Of a stretch of DNA of 64,000 nucleotides, positions 26,801-37,113 are shown one piece after another (position 1 is the stretch's first letter; every line of letters starts with the position of its first letter). The notes beneath the pieces were generated by a model. That model was not told where the DNA came from, ran no database searches, and saw only the letters and a list, made by a program, of their open reading frames with translations. Source of the DNA: Riemerella anatipestifer (GTDB taxonomy: Bacteria; Bacteroidota; Bacteroidia; Flavobacteriales; Weeksellaceae); contig NZ_CP073239.1 in NCBI RefSeq assembly GCF_009670965.2, positions 1,240,001-1,304,000 of the forward strand, in the 5' to 3' direction. The position numbers and the translations under genes were made by a program.

Positions 26801-28726
26801 ATGAATTTTAGTGAACTGAAGAATAAAATCTATGGAGGCGATAATATGGTGAGCCTTTCAAATGTTCGATATTTGCCTAGATGGGTGGTGCTTCTTATAG
26901 ATATTTTCTTTTTAACTTTTTCTTTAGTTTTGGCTTATGCTACTATAGATAGGCTTAGTTTTATGCACCATTCGTACATACTCAATTTTTACCAAAAATA
27001 TGTGGCTATATTAGGTGTGAATATCTTTTTCATGTTTGTTTTTCGTACCTATTCTGGGATTATCAGACACTCTACTTTTGTAGATTTATTCAAAATTTTA
27101 TTAGCTAGCTTTTGTACTGTTTTTACTTTAGGCATATTTAACTATATCTATTATTTCCTTTTTAAACAGAAGCTTTTTTTGCTTCCTATCCTTATCATAT
27201 ATTTTTGTATTTCTTTCACTGTTCTTTTTGTGTTTAGGCTTGTGGTGAAAGAAATATTTAGATGGGCAAAGGAGTATAGAAGAAGCTCGTTGAAAAAACA
27301 AATCCTCCTGTTGGGTATAGGAGAAGAGTCTGTAGCGATTGCTAAAGCGGTGATGGGGAATCCGCTGTTACCGTTTGAGGTAGTAGGATTTATTACATCT
27401 AGGAAAGACTCAAATAAAGCTAAACTTTTAGGTAAAAGAATCTATACTAGGGATATTTTAGAGAAAAATACTAAGGAATATTTAGGAGTAGATGGTATTT
27501 TGATAGGTAGTAATATAGCTTCTAGAGAAGAACTTACAGAGTGGGTTAATTTATTTTTAGAAAAAGATTTAAAGGTGTTCAAATCTCCAACCGTTCAAAA
27601 GTTGAGAAACGATGGGGGGAATATTAAAAATCTCCAAATAGAAGATTTACTTAATAGAAAGCCTATTGTTATAGAGAATGAAGAAGTTAAGAAAAGACAC
27701 TACCAAAAAACGGTTTTAGTTACTGGAGGTGCGGGATCTATAGGTAGTGAAATAGTAAGGCAAGTAGCACAGTTTGAACCTTCGTTAATAGTTGTTCTAG
27801 ACCAAGCAGAGACTCCTTTGCATGAAATACAGCTGGAGGTGGAGGAAAACTACCCTAATATTAGGTTTGAATTTATACTGGCAGATATAACTAATAGAGA
27901 ACGATTAGAGTCGGTATTTAAAGAATATAATTTCTCTATGGTATACCATGCGGCTGCCTATAAGCATGTTCCTTTGATAGAAAACAATCCGCATGAAGCT
28001 GCTCTAGTTAATATTCAAGGGAGTAAGAACTTGGCACTTTTGTCTAGTTGTTTTAAAGTTAATAGGTTTGTAATGGTCTCTACGGATAAGGCTGTTAATC
28101 CTACTAATGTAATGGGAGCCTCTAAAAGAGCCGCAGAGCTTTTTGTGCAAGCTCTACAAAATGAACAAGATAATCAGACTAAATTTATTACCACCAGATT
28201 TGGCAATGTTTTAGGATCCAACGGTTCGGTAATTCCTCATTTTAGAAAACAAATAGAGAAAGGTGGTCCAGTTACAATTACACACCCTGATATAGTAAGG
28301 TATTTTATGACCATTCCGGAAGCGTGTGAACTTGTTTTACAAGCAGGAACTATGGGAAAAGGAGGAGAAATATTTGTATTTGATATGGGGGAACCTGTGA
28401 AGATACTCAATCTTGCACGAAGAATGATTAAATTGTCTGGTCTAGAGCCAGATGTAGATATAAAAATTGTTTATACAGGTCTAAGACCAGGGGAGAAACT
28501 GTATGAAGAACTTTTGAGTGATGATACAAAAACCCTTCCTACGCATCACGAAAAAATCATGATTTCTAAGGACTCAGTTATGTTGTATGAAGAAATAGAT
28601 GAATTAACATCTAGAATATATGAGAAAGCTAAAGATAAAGATAAAGTAGAGGTGGTTAGAATTTTGAAGGAGATAGTTAGAGAGTTTAGAAGTAATAACT
28701 CGGTATTTGAATGTTTGGATAAATAG
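26801..28726 (+). CDS. Membrane-bound UDP-sugar 4,6-dehydratase (CapD/FlaA1/PglF-like)
   Basis: 641 residues. Four N-terminal membrane helices (about residues 28-150, e.g. WVVLLIDIFFLTFSLVLAY) precede a small Rossmann domain and then the catalytic SDR domain starting VLVTGGAGSIGSEIV. The AAAYKHVPLIE block and STDKAVNPTNVMGASKRAAE show Met in place of the usual catalytic Tyr, as in the WbpM/PglF group. It probably turns UDP-GlcNAc into the 4-keto-6-deoxy sugar. The PglE-, PglD- and PglC-like genes at 45.5-47.8 kb would continue to diacetylbacillosamine. It is the first gene of the locus; Met16 (26846) is an alternative start. Confidence 0.92.
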   Translation: MNFSELKNKIYGGDNMVSLSNVRYLPRWVVLLIDIFFLTFSLVLAYATIDRLSFMHHSYILNFYQKYVAILGVNIFFMFVFRTYSGIIRHSTFVDLFKILLASFCTVFTLGIFNYIYYFLFKQKLFLLPILIIYFCISFTVLFVFRLVVKEIFRWAKEYRRSSLKKQILLLGIGEESVAIAKAVMGNPLLPFEVVGFITSRKDSNKAKLLGKRIYTRDILEKNTKEYLGVDGILIGSNIASREELTEWVNLFLEKDLKVFKSPTVQKLRNDGGNIKNLQIEDLLNRKPIVIENEEVKKRHYQKTVLVTGGAGSIGSEIVRQVAQFEPSLIVVLDQAETPLHEIQLEVEENYPNIRFEFILADITNRERLESVFKEYNFSMVYHAAAYKHVPLIENNPHEAALVNIQGSKNLALLSSCFKVNRFVMVSTDKAVNPTNVMGASKRAAELFVQALQNEQDNQTKFITTRFGNVLGSNGSVIPHFRKQIEKGGPVTITHPDIVRYFMTIPEACELVLQAGTMGKGGEIFVFDMGEPVKILNLARRMIKLSGLEPDVDIKIVYTGLRPGEKLYEELLSDDTKTLPTHHEKIMISKDSVMLYEEIDELTSRIYEKAKDKDKVEVVRILKEIVREFRSNNSVFECLDK

Positions 28727-28740
28727 TACTTTAAAAGTTG

Positions 28741-28748
28741 TATATTTG
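28741..28748 (+). promoter_or_regulatory. Internal -7 box before the wza-like gene
   Basis: TATATTTG is a consensus match. It ends only 9 nt before ATG 28758 and 18 nt before the in-frame ATG 28767, favouring the second ATG if it is used. Confidence 0.5.
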
Positions 28749-28757
28749 CGAAATTAG

Positions 28758-29570
28758 ATGAAATTTATGAAAGCTAGAAACTACTTGACGTTGTTGTTTG
28801 TATCACTTTTTATTTTTTCGTGTAAAACGAAAAACGATATAGAGTATATGCAAGATATAGAAAAACAAGCGGAAGATGCTTATACAAGAGCTTCTCAGAC
28901 AACTATACAGCGTGGCGATGAGATATCTATATTGGTAACGGCAAAGGATATGTCTGTTGTTGCACCATTTAACCAGGGAGTTACACCTTCTAATAAACTT
29001 GGAGCTTATTCCCTTGCAGAAGGGAATAGTCCCATGGGAAATCAGGCACCAATAAACGGATTTACCTATACGGTTTATGATACAGGATACATAGATTTTC
29101 CTGTGTTAGGAAAAATAGACACTAATGGAAAAACTTTAGAAGATTTAAAACAAGAGTTATCCAGTAAATTAAAAAGGTATATTGTAAACCCTACAGTAAG
29201 CGTGAAGTATGCTAACTATAAAGTTACTGTTTTGGGAGAGGTAAATAGACCTGGACAGTATATTATTCCTGATGGAAAAACGAGAATAGTAGATGCGTTA
29301 GGTTTAGCTGGTGATTTAACTATTTACGGTAAAAGGGATAGAGTGCTTGTAGTTCGTGAGCAAGACGGTGTTAGAACTAAAGCCTACATAGATTTAACAA
29401 AATCCGACTTCATTAATTCTCCATATTATCATTTAAAACAGAATGATGTGGTAATGGTGGCTCCAAATAAAACGAGACAATCAGCGGCAATGTTTGGTCC
29501 TCAAACAGGTATATATATATCGGTAGCCTCTGTGATTGTTACTATTTTAGCTTTAGTAATTAAAAAGTAA
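28758..29570 (+). CDS. Polysaccharide export lipoprotein (Wza-like)
   Basis: 270 residues; ATG 28767 (267 residues) may be the real start given the adjacent -7 box. A lipoprotein signal ends in the lipobox IFSC. The Poly_export domain contains the [15 protein letters not shown] block and [17 protein letters not shown]. An SLBB domain follows with [20 protein letters not shown]-terminal membrane helix ([15 protein letters not shown]) is typical of Bacteroidota forms. It should form the outer-membrane pore for capsule export together with the Wzc-like kinase 22 nt downstream. Confidence 0.94.
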   Translation: MKFMKARNYLTLLFVSLFIFSCKTKNDIEYMQDIEKQAEDAYTRASQTTIQRGDEISILVTAKDMSVVAPFNQGVTPSNKLGAYSLAEGNSPMGNQAPINGFTYTVYDTGYIDFPVLGKIDTNGKTLEDLKQELSSKLKRYIVNPTVSVKYANYKVTVLGEVNRPGQYIIPDGKTRIVDALGLAGDLTIYGKRDRVLVVREQDGVRTKAYIDLTKSDFINSPYYHLKQNDVVMVAPNKTRQSAAMFGPQTGIYISVASVIVTILALVIKK

Positions 29571-29592
29571 ATATAAAAGAAAAAACTATACA

Positions 29593-31965
29593 ATGGATAA
29601 AAAACTATCTAATCTGTCTATGGGAGAGGGAGATGAAATTAACATTAGAGAGATTCTTAAACCTTATTTAAGAAATTGGGTTTGGTTTGTTGTTTCAATT
29701 GCTTTGGCATTAGTCTTAGCATTTTTTTATTTAAAATTTGCTACTCCTGTATATAAAGTTGAATCATCTGTTCTTATCAAAGATGCTAAAGGAAGTAGTA
29801 GTGGAAATATGGAGGCAGATATGTTGAAGGATTTATCTGGCTTGGGCGGAATGAGTACTAACAGTATAGATAATGAGATAGAAATTTTTAAATCTAAAAA
29901 ACTGATGACTACGGTAGTAGAGGCAAAAAACTTACAAACCTCTATTACTGCTAAAGATGGATTTAGAAGAAAAGAACTTTATGGGGAAACCTCACCAATT
30001 ATAGTTAATATTGTTTCAGAAAAAAAAGATGAGCCTTTTTTCAAAGAACCAATAAGATTGTCTATTGAAAATAATAAGGTTACATTGCTGTCGGATGAAC
30101 TCTCTTCAGAAGTGAGTGCTATACTTGGAAAAACTATTAGTTTACCATTCGCTAATATTATTATTCGTAAAAACCCAAATTTTGATTCTAAAAAAGCGGG
30201 TAATATAGATGAGTTAGAGATATCTATACTTGATAGAGATAGTAGAGTAACACAGCTACAAAAAGAGCTTGATGTGGCTCTTGTGAATAAGGATGTTACA
30301 GTTATAGGGTTATCTATGAAATCCGAGAATATAGATAAAGCCAAAGACATTATCAATTATTTGGTAACAGCTTATAATGCTGATGCAATAGGAGATAAAA
30401 ACTCACAGTCTGAGGAGACTATGAAGTTTATAGAAAGTAGGATTAAGGTTATTTCTAACGAGTTAGGAGATGTAGAAACGCAAAAAGAACAATTTAAAGC
30501 TCAAAATAAAATTACAGATATTCAGGCAGAAGCAGAACTTGATTTAAAGAGTACTGCAGAAGCTAGAGCTAGGCAACTTGATATAGATGCACAACTACAA
30601 CTTACAGATGGGCTTATTTCGTATTTAAGTAAACAGGCATCTTACCAAGTTTTACCTTCTGCAATAGGTTTAGATAATCCTACAGCATCTTCTGGTATAG
30701 CTTCTTATAACGAATTGGTTTTGGAGAGAAATAGATTGTTAGAATCTGCTACTCCTGAACATCCAGCCGTAATAAATCTCTCTAAACAGCTTAATAACCT
30801 TAGAGGCTCTATTTTACAAAGTTTACAAAAAACACGCTCAGGCTTACAAATAAGAAGCAATGAGTTGCAAGGTGAACAGAATAAAATATCAGGGAAAATT
30901 TCAAAGATTCCTGCTATAGAAAAAATGTTTAGAGGGATTGAGAGACAGCAACAAATAAAAGAACAATTATATCTTTTATTACTGCAAAAAAGAGAGGAAA
31001 CAGCTATTTCTCTTGCTATTACAGGTAATAAAGCTAGAGTGATAGATAATGCGTATGCTTCTGATAAGCCTGTAGCTCCCAAAAAAATAATAGTTCTTTT
31101 GGTTGCATTAGTAGTAGGATTGCTTATTCCGTTTCTACTTATTTATTTAAAAGAACTTCTTGATAATAAGATTAAAACTAAGCATGATATAGAACAAATT
31201 TCTAACACTCCTGTCATAGCAGAGCTTCCTAGCATAGAAAAAGGTCAATCTGATATTGTGCAGTTGAATGACTTAACACCAATGGCAGAGGCGTTTCGTA
31301 TCTTGATTACTAATATGAATTTTATGCTTCCTAAGAAAGCTAAGGGTAAAGTGGTTCAGGTAACCTCTACTATTAAAGGAGAGGGGAAAACTTTCACCTC
31401 TGTTAACTTAGCATTAACATTGGCTACTCCTAGTAAAAAGGTAATTATTATAGGTTCAGATATCAGAAATCCTCAGTTGCAGAGATATAATGAATCTAGA
31501 AGAGGATTAGCAGGACTTACAGAATTCTTGTATGATAGTACGACTAAGTTGGAAAGTATTATTCATCAAAGTTCGTTTAACCCATATTTAGATGTGATTT
31601 ATTCAGGTAGTATTCCACCTAATCCAACAGAGCTCTTAACCAACGGTAGATATGAGGAGCTTTTGGAACAACTTAAACCTAACTATGATTATGTCATTAT
31701 AGATACAGCACCATTAATGTTAGTAACAGACACATTCCTTAATGCAGATTTAGCAGATGCAACAGTTTATGTAACACGCTCTAAGTATACAGATAAAGAA
31801 CTGATAGATTTTGCTAATAAAAATATCAATGCTAATAGAATTAAGAATGTAGGTTTTGTATTGAATGATGTAAGTAAAAGTAATTTCGGTTATGGTAATA
31901 AATATGGCTATGGTTACCATGCTGATGAAAAAACATGGTTTCAAAAACTGAAGGATAAATTTTAA
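29593..31965 (+). CDS. Wzc-like polysaccharide co-polymerase / BY-kinase
   Basis: 790 residues. A Wzz domain lies between two membrane helices ([17 protein letters not shown] near residue 30 and [20 protein letters not shown] near 500), with a long coiled-coil periplasmic part and a GNVR-type region before the second helix. The cytoplasmic kinase has Walker [11 protein letters not shown], Walker A' GSDIRNP and Walker [11 protein letters not shown] Tyr cluster lies at the C-terminus ([12 protein letters not shown]), the autophosphorylation site. Walker A' has Gly where the consensus has the first Asp. It controls chain length and export with the Wza-like partner. Confidence 0.94.
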   Translation: MDKKLSNLSMGEGDEINIREILKPYLRNWVWFVVSIALALVLAFFYLKFATPVYKVESSVLIKDAKGSSSGNMEADMLKDLSGLGGMSTNSIDNEIEIFKSKKLMTTVVEAKNLQTSITAKDGFRRKELYGETSPIIVNIVSEKKDEPFFKEPIRLSIENNKVTLLSDELSSEVSAILGKTISLPFANIIIRKNPNFDSKKAGNIDELEISILDRDSRVTQLQKELDVALVNKDVTVIGLSMKSENIDKAKDIINYLVTAYNADAIGDKNSQSEETMKFIESRIKVISNELGDVETQKEQFKAQNKITDIQAEAELDLKSTAEARARQLDIDAQLQLTDGLISYLSKQASYQVLPSAIGLDNPTASSGIASYNELVLERNRLLESATPEHPAVINLSKQLNNLRGSILQSLQKTRSGLQIRSNELQGEQNKISGKISKIPAIEKMFRGIERQQQIKEQLYLLLLQKREETAISLAITGNKARVIDNAYASDKPVAPKKIIVLLVALVVGLLIPFLLIYLKELLDNKIKTKHDIEQISNTPVIAELPSIEKGQSDIVQLNDLTPMAEAFRILITNMNFMLPKKAKGKVVQVTSTIKGEGKTFTSVNLALTLATPSKKVIIIGSDIRNPQLQRYNESRRGLAGLTEFLYDSTTKLESIIHQSSFNPYLDVIYSGSIPPNPTELLTNGRYEELLEQLKPNYDYVIIDTAPLMLVTDTFLNADLADATVYVTRSKYTDKELIDFANKNINANRIKNVGFVLNDVSKSNFGYGNKYGYGYHADEKTWFQKLKDKF

Positions 31966-31976
31966 AAACCTGAGAG

Positions 31977-32948
31977 ATGAGTAACAGAAAAATATTAATT
32001 ACTGGAGGGGCAGGTTTTATTGGCTCGAACCTTACAGAACACTTTTTGAGTAAAAATTATCAAGTAAGAGTTTTGGATAATTTTTCTACGGGTCATAAAC
32101 ATAATATAAAGGACTTTTTAGAAAATGAAAACTTTGAGTTACTTGAAGGAGATATTAGAGATTTAGAGGTCTGTAGAAAGGCTTGTGAAGGCGTGGATTA
32201 TATTTTGCATCAAGCGGCATTGGGTTCTGTTCCTCGTTCTATTGAAGACCCCGTTACGAGTAATGAGGTGAATGTTTCGGGATTTTTGAATATGTTGGTG
32301 GCAGCAAGAGATGCTAAAGTTAAACGCTTCGTGTATGCGGCAAGTTCTTCTACTTATGGGGATTCTAAATCGTTGCCTAAGGTAGAAGAGGTTATTGGAA
32401 AGCCACTGTCACCTTATGCGATTACCAAGTATGTTAATGAACTCTATGCTGATGTGTTTGGTCGTACTTATGGTATGGAGTGCATAGGCTTGAGATATTT
32501 TAATGTATTTGGTAGAAGACAAGATCCTAAAGGAGCTTATGCAGCGGTTATTCCAAAATTTGTGATTCAGTTGATAAATCATCAGTCGCCAGTTATCAAT
32601 GGTGATGGTACTTATTCAAGGGACTTTACTTACATTGATAATGTGATTCAGATGAACGAGTTGGCAATGTTAACCGATAATCTAGAAGCTGTAAATACCG
32701 TTTATAACACGGCGGTAGGAGATAGGACAACCATTAAACAAATGGCACAATTACTGAAAGAATACTTGTCGAAATACGATGAGAAAATAGGCGAAGTTGA
32801 AATTTTGCACGGTCCCAATAGAATAGGAGATATACCTCATTCTTTAGCCTCCATAGACAAAGCGAAGGGATATTTAGGATACGCTCCTACACATGTTTTT
32901 GAAGAAGGCTTGAAAGAGGCTGTGGATTGGTATTGGGAGAATTTGTAA
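31977..32948 (+). CDS. UDP-N-acetylhexosamine C4 epimerase (WbpP/TviC-like)
   Basis: 323 residues, extended [13 protein letters not shown] binds NAD. The catalytic YxxxK is in SPYAITKYVNELY, with AASSSTYGD before it. HQAALGSVPRSIEDP is typical of the WbpP/TviC group, which epimerises UDP-GlcNAc(A) to UDP-GalNAc(A). It pairs with the WbpA-like dehydrogenase at 33433; together they would yield UDP-GalNAcA. An IVP-type gene bounded by inverted repeats now separates the two. Symbol left empty as orthology is inferred. Confidence 0.9.
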   Translation: MSNRKILITGGAGFIGSNLTEHFLSKNYQVRVLDNFSTGHKHNIKDFLENENFELLEGDIRDLEVCRKACEGVDYILHQAALGSVPRSIEDPVTSNEVNVSGFLNMLVAARDAKVKRFVYAASSSTYGDSKSLPKVEEVIGKPLSPYAITKYVNELYADVFGRTYGMECIGLRYFNVFGRRQDPKGAYAAVIPKFVIQLINHQSPVINGDGTYSRDFTYIDNVIQMNELAMLTDNLEAVNTVYNTAVGDRTTIKQMAQLLKEYLSKYDEKIGEVEILHGPNRIGDIPHSLASIDKAKGYLGYAPTHVFEEGLKEAVDWYWENL

Positions 32949-32958
32949 AAGTGTTAAG

Positions 32959-32988
32959 CTGTAAAATTGTGAGATTGTAAAGTTGTGG
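32959..32988 (+). repeat. Left inverted repeat of the IVP element
   Basis: CTGTAAAATTGTGA followed by GATTGTAAAGTTGTGG. The first 14 bases recur exactly, inverted, at 33395-33408. Confidence 0.7.
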
Positions 32989-33009
32989 AATTATAAAATG
33001 AATTGATGG

Positions 33010-33366
33010 ATGTTTTATTTTGAAAAGTTAGAAGTTTGGCAAAATGCACGAAAATTTACAGTTAATATTTACAGAGTTACAGAACGCTTTCCTAATGAAG
33101 AGAAATTTGGTATTGTTTCTCAGATGAGAAGAGCATCTATGAGTATTTGTGCAAATATATCTGAAGGAATATCAAGGAAAACGAATAAGGATAAGTCAAG
33201 GTTTTTGAATTTATCGTATGGTTCTGCAATAGAGGTACTTAATTTTTTAATTATTGCTAATGATTTAGAGTATATTGAACAAGAAGAGTATCTAAAGTTG
33301 CGAAAAGAAATAGAATTAATTACTAATCAACTAAATAAGTTATATAATAAGTTGAAAAACGATTGA
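33010..33366 (+). CDS. Four-helix-bundle protein, 23S rRNA IVP family (TIGR02436)
   Basis: 118 residues. The family signature is visible: FEKLEVWQNARKFTVNIYRV near the N-terminus, QMRRASMSICANISEGISRK in the middle, then FLNLSYGSAIEVLNFL. These four-helix-bundle proteins were first seen inside intervening sequences of 23S rRNA; their role is not settled, though relatives bind nucleic acid. It is unrelated to polysaccharide synthesis and interrupts the wbpP-wbpA pair. Imperfect inverted repeats flank it (32959-32988 and 33383-33416), suggesting insertion as a unit. Confidence 0.92.
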   Translation: MFYFEKLEVWQNARKFTVNIYRVTERFPNEEKFGIVSQMRRASMSICANISEGISRKTNKDKSRFLNLSYGSAIEVLNFLIIANDLEYIEQEEYLKLRKEIELITNQLNKLYNKLKND

Positions 33367-33382
33367 GTTTATGTAATTTAAT

Positions 33383-33416
33383 GATTTTACAACTTCACAA
33401 TTTTACAGTTTTACAG
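33383..33416 (-). repeat. Right inverted repeat of the IVP element
   Basis: The reverse complement contains CTGTAAAACTGTAAAATTGT then GAAGTTGTAAAATC. It shares CTGTAAAATTGTGA, then TTGTAAA two bases on, with the left repeat. Confidence 0.7.
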
Positions 33417-33432
33417 AATTAATAAAATAACA

Positions 33433-34713
33433 ATGAAAAAAATAGCAATCATAGGTTTAGGATACGTAGGTTTGCCTTTGGCAAGGTTATTTGCAACAAA
33501 ATATCCAGTTGTAGGCTTTGATATTAACCAAGAGCGTGTGGCAAAACTCAATCAAGGGCACGATGACACTTTAGAAGTAGCTGATGATGTTTTACAAGCA
33601 GTGTTGGTCAAAGATAATCCTTTTTCGACTGATAAGACAGGGTTATATTGTTCAGCTGACTTGAATGATATTCAAGATGCTAATGTTTACATCATTACCG
33701 TACCAACACCTGTGGATAAAAATAATCGTCCTGTTTTGACTCCTCTAATAAGAGCTAGTGAAACTGTAGGGAAAGTATTAAAAAAAGGAGATATTGTGAT
33801 TTATGAATCTACAGTTTATCCTGGAGCAACCGAGGAAGATTGTATTCCTGTATTGGAAAGAGTATCTGGTTTGAGATTTAATGAAGATTTTTATGCAGGC
33901 TATTCTCCCGAACGAATTAACCCAGGTGATAAAGAGCATACTGTAGAAAAAATATTAAAGGTTACATCTGGCTCTACTTCTGAAATAGGTAGAATAGTAG
34001 ATGAGTTGTATAAATCTGTTATTACTGCAGGGACTCACTTGGCTCCGACAATCAAAGTTGCAGAGGCGGCTAAAGTGATTGAAAATTCCCAAAGAGATAT
34101 CAATATAGCTTTTGTAAATGAGTTGGCAAAAATATTTAGTCTCATGGGTATTGACACTCATGCAGTTTTGGAAGCAGCAGGAACAAAATGGAATTTTTTG
34201 CCATTTAAACCAGGCTTAGTAGGAGGGCATTGTATTGGTGTTGATCCTTACTATTTAGCTCAAAAAGCTCAAGAATATGGTTACCATCCAGAGATTATTT
34301 TGGCTGGTCGTCGTTTAAATGATTCTATGGGGAAATATGTAGCGGAACAAGTGGTAAAAGCGATGATAAAAAAAGATATTCCTGTAAATAATGCGGAGGT
34401 CTTGATGCTGGGGGTGACTTTTAAGGAAAATTGTCCTGATGTCCGTAATACTAAGATTGTAGATGTGATTGCAGCTTTAGAAGATTTTGGAGTGAAAGTA
34501 ACAACCTATGATCCATGGGCTTGTCCTGAAGAGGTTAAACATGAGTATGGTATTGAAAGCACTAAGGATTTACCATCTCAAAAGTTTGATGCCGTAGTTT
34601 TAGGGGTGGCTCATAGAGAATTTAAGACATTGGATTTATCTCTGCTTAAAAAAGACAATGTAGTGGTGTACGATGTGAAAGGAATTCTTTCGTACTATGA
34701 TGATAGATTATAA
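33433..34713 (+). CDS. UDP-N-acetylglucosamine 6-dehydrogenase (WbpA/TviB-like)
   Basis: 426 residues, nucleotide-sugar dehydrogenase family. The NAD motif is IGLGYVGLPLA at residues 7-17. The catalytic Cys267 lies in GLVGGHCIGVDPYYLA. The central dimer helix includes KVAEAAKVIENSQRDINIAF. It oxidises C6 of a UDP-HexNAc to the uronic acid. The IDTHAVLEAAGTKWNFLPF segment and the neighbouring WbpP-like epimerase favour the WbpA/TviB type over UDP-glucose dehydrogenase. The product would be UDP-GlcNAcA, then UDP-GalNAcA. Confidence 0.93.
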   Translation: MKKIAIIGLGYVGLPLARLFATKYPVVGFDINQERVAKLNQGHDDTLEVADDVLQAVLVKDNPFSTDKTGLYCSADLNDIQDANVYIITVPTPVDKNNRPVLTPLIRASETVGKVLKKGDIVIYESTVYPGATEEDCIPVLERVSGLRFNEDFYAGYSPERINPGDKEHTVEKILKVTSGSTSEIGRIVDELYKSVITAGTHLAPTIKVAEAAKVIENSQRDINIAFVNELAKIFSLMGIDTHAVLEAAGTKWNFLPFKPGLVGGHCIGVDPYYLAQKAQEYGYHPEIILAGRRLNDSMGKYVAEQVVKAMIKKDIPVNNAEVLMLGVTFKENCPDVRNTKIVDVIAALEDFGVKVTTYDPWACPEEVKHEYGIESTKDLPSQKFDAVVLGVAHREFKTLDLSLLKKDNVVVYDVKGILSYYDDRL

Positions 34714-34730
34714 CATAAGAACAGCCCTGA

Positions 34731-36086
34731 ATGCAAAAAATTAGAAATATATTAGAACGAATAGGTCTAGATGGTGCTGTTTTTTATACTGTTTTAGGTA
34801 GGGTAATTCAAGGAGGGGGAGGATTAATATCCATATTTTTTATAACAAACTATTTATCAAAGATAGAGCAAGGGTATTTTTATACCTTCTCCAGTTTAGT
34901 TGCAATACAAGTTTTTTTTGAATTAGGTTTTACTGGTATAGTAACTCAGTATGTGGCACATGAATTTGCATATCTTAGAATAGGGAAAGATTTTAAAATA
35001 GAAGGAGATTTACAATATAAGTCTAGGTTGTCGTCGTTATTTAGGTTTTGTGTAAAGTGGTATGTTATTATTTCCCTATTGCTCTTTTGTCTTTTACTCA
35101 TTATAGGAAATGTATTCTTTTCTAAATACGGAGGAGAGAGTACGGTACAGTGGTCTTTTCCATGGATGTTACTTGCATTAGCAACATCTATTAATTTGTT
35201 TTTTTCCCCCCTTCTCTCTTTTATGGAAGGAATTAATTTGATTAAGTATGTGGCTCAGATTAGATTAATACAGAAGAGTGTTCAACTTTTTATACTTTTT
35301 GCATTATTGATGATGGGGTGTAAACTTTATTCTGTTGCGATATCTTTGATGATTTCATCTTTAATTTTTCCATTCTTATTTTTCTTATCAAAGAATAAGA
35401 ATATTTTTTTAGCTCTGTGGAAAGAAAGAGGTGAATGGAGTGTGAGTTACAAAAGAGAAATCTTCCCTCTTCAATGGAAAATAGCATTGAGTTGGATTAG
35501 CGGTTATTTTGTATATCAATTATTCAACCCTGTTGTTTTTGCTACAAGTGGAGCTGTTGTTGCAGGGCAGATGGGAGTAACAATAGCTGTCTTAGGTGGT
35601 GTTTCAACAATTTTTATGAGTTGGATGAATACTAAGGTTCCTATGTTTTCTAGTTTTATTGCTAAAAGAGAATATAAAATGTTAGATATAGCTTTTAAAA
35701 AAAATTTAATACAAACTTTAGTGGCTACTTTAGTGGGATTACTCATGGTAGTTATAGCTGTTGCTTTTCTTAGATATTTTAAAATTTCATACGCTAACCG
35801 CTTTTTATCGATGGATCTTTTTGTTCTATTGTCTATAGCTACATTCTTTAATCAAGTTGTATCCTCTTTAGCATTATACCTAAGATGTCACAAAAAAGAA
35901 CCATTGTTAATATATTCTATTGTTTTAGGTATATTAACAGGAGGAGGGACTTTATTTTTTGGTAACAAGTATGGTGTAGATGGGGTTGTTATAAGCTATA
36001 CTTTTTTTGTTGTAGTGATAGGTTTCCCATGGGTTTATAATGTTTTTAAAACAAAAAAGGCAGAATGGCACAAAATCAAAATATAG
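34731..36086 (+). CDS. Polysaccharide flippase (Wzx-like)
   Basis: 451 residues with about twelve predicted membrane helices, e.g. GLISIFFITNYLSK, WYVIISLLLFCLLLIIGN and FVVVIGFPWVYNV. It matches the polysaccharide_synt/MATE-like flippase superfamily by hydrophobic pattern and by the N-terminal RVIQGGGGLISIF. It is predicted to flip lipid-linked repeat units across the inner membrane. Sequence is poorly conserved in this class, so the call rests on topology and locus. The AT content rises sharply from this gene on. Its end overlaps the next gene by 22 nt. Confidence 0.87.
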   Translation: MQKIRNILERIGLDGAVFYTVLGRVIQGGGGLISIFFITNYLSKIEQGYFYTFSSLVAIQVFFELGFTGIVTQYVAHEFAYLRIGKDFKIEGDLQYKSRLSSLFRFCVKWYVIISLLLFCLLLIIGNVFFSKYGGESTVQWSFPWMLLALATSINLFFSPLLSFMEGINLIKYVAQIRLIQKSVQLFILFALLMMGCKLYSVAISLMISSLIFPFLFFLSKNKNIFLALWKERGEWSVSYKREIFPLQWKIALSWISGYFVYQLFNPVVFATSGAVVAGQMGVTIAVLGGVSTIFMSWMNTKVPMFSSFIAKREYKMLDIAFKKNLIQTLVATLVGLLMVVIAVAFLRYFKISYANRFLSMDLFVLLSIATFFNQVVSSLALYLRCHKKEPLLIYSIVLGILTGGGTLFFGNKYGVDGVVISYTFFVVVIGFPWVYNVFKTKKAEWHKIKI

Positions 36087-37027
36087 ATAGTCACAAACCA
36101 ACGTTAGCTCTTGCTATTCCTACATACAATCGTCCTGAGATTTTGAAGGAGAATCTTTTAAAGATTATAAATGAACTAAGTAGATATAATATACCAGTTT
36201 ATATATCTGATGATAGCACAAATAATGATACAAAAGAGATAGTTGATTATTTGAAAAAGGAGTACTATGATAATATCTATTATTATAAAAATACTCCTTC
36301 TTTGGGGCATGATCATAACTGCTTGTTTACTATGTCTCTACCAAAAGAAGACTATATTTGGTATATAGGGGACTCTATGATAATAAGAGAGAAAGCATTT
36401 TCTATGATATTTGAAATTATAGAAAATGAGGACTATGATTTTATATGTTTTAATGCAGAGAGTCGTAGTGAGCCTCTACCAAATAATAATATATATACTG
36501 ATCCCAAATGCATACTGTTAGATTTAGGATGGCATTTAACTATGTCAGGAGCGATAATTTACAATAGAAGAGCTTTATTCACAGAATGTATAAATATTCA
36601 ATTAGTTAAAAATTTTCCTCAATTGGCTTTAATATTTTGGGCTGCCTATAAAAAGAAAATTCAATTATATTGGATTAATAAAAAAATAATATACGGCAAT
36701 AGGAAAAAAGAAAGTTATTGGTCTGGCAATCAGTTTAGTGTTTTTATAGATGATTATAAAAATATGCTTATAAATCTCCCTAATAAATTTAGACTAGAAG
36801 ATGTTGATAAGGTTGTAAGACAACATTCTTTAAATACGGGAATATTTAGCTATAAAAGTCTGATAGTTATGCGAGCTAAGTCTATGCTTAATATGGAGCA
36901 ACTTGAGAAACGAAAGAGAGATATAAAGTCTTTTTCTAATGCTAATATATTGATTTTATTTATACTATGCTTGATTCCTGTGAGAATTGTAAGATTGGGC
37001 TATGAACTTTTTAAGAGGAAAAAATAA
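36065..37027 (+). CDS. Glycosyltransferase family 2
   Basis: 320 residues with a GT-A fold. PTLALAIPTYNRPEILKENL opens the domain, YISDDSTNND follows, and WYIGDSMI stands where the DxD metal motif is expected. The C-terminus carries a hydrophobic helix (ANILILFILCLIPVRIV) that may associate with the membrane. It adds one sugar to the repeat unit; donor and linkage cannot be predicted. It overlaps the flippase gene by 22 nt, indicating coupled translation. Confidence 0.88.
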   Translation: MAQNQNIDSHKPTLALAIPTYNRPEILKENLLKIINELSRYNIPVYISDDSTNNDTKEIVDYLKKEYYDNIYYYKNTPSLGHDHNCLFTMSLPKEDYIWYIGDSMIIREKAFSMIFEIIENEDYDFICFNAESRSEPLPNNNIYTDPKCILLDLGWHLTMSGAIIYNRRALFTECINIQLVKNFPQLALIFWAAYKKKIQLYWINKKIIYGNRKKESYWSGNQFSVFIDDYKNMLINLPNKFRLEDVDKVVRQHSLNTGIFSYKSLIVMRAKSMLNMEQLEKRKRDIKSFSNANILILFILCLIPVRIVRLGYELFKRKK

Positions 37028-37068
37028 GTGATTTTTGTTAAAAATATTATGATTGGAGGATTAAGTTC

Positions 37069-37076
37069 TAAATTTG
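37069..37076 (+). promoter_or_regulatory. Possible internal -7 box before the EpsG-like gene
   Basis: TAAATTTG is a consensus match 37 nt before the ATG at 37114. It lies in an 86-nt gap, one of the few gaps in the locus, but chance matches are likely in such AT-rich DNA. Confidence 0.35.
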
Positions 37077-37113
37077 TATAGATTGATCTATAGTAAATGT
37101 TAAAGTTAGAGGT

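Noticed and set aside
33010..33366. IVP-family gene as the Avd accessory protein of a retroelement acting on the FISUMP gene
   Set aside because: Avd belongs to the same four-helix superfamily, but this gene is 18 kb away, bounded by its own repeats and without a reverse transcriptase; the link is not supported.
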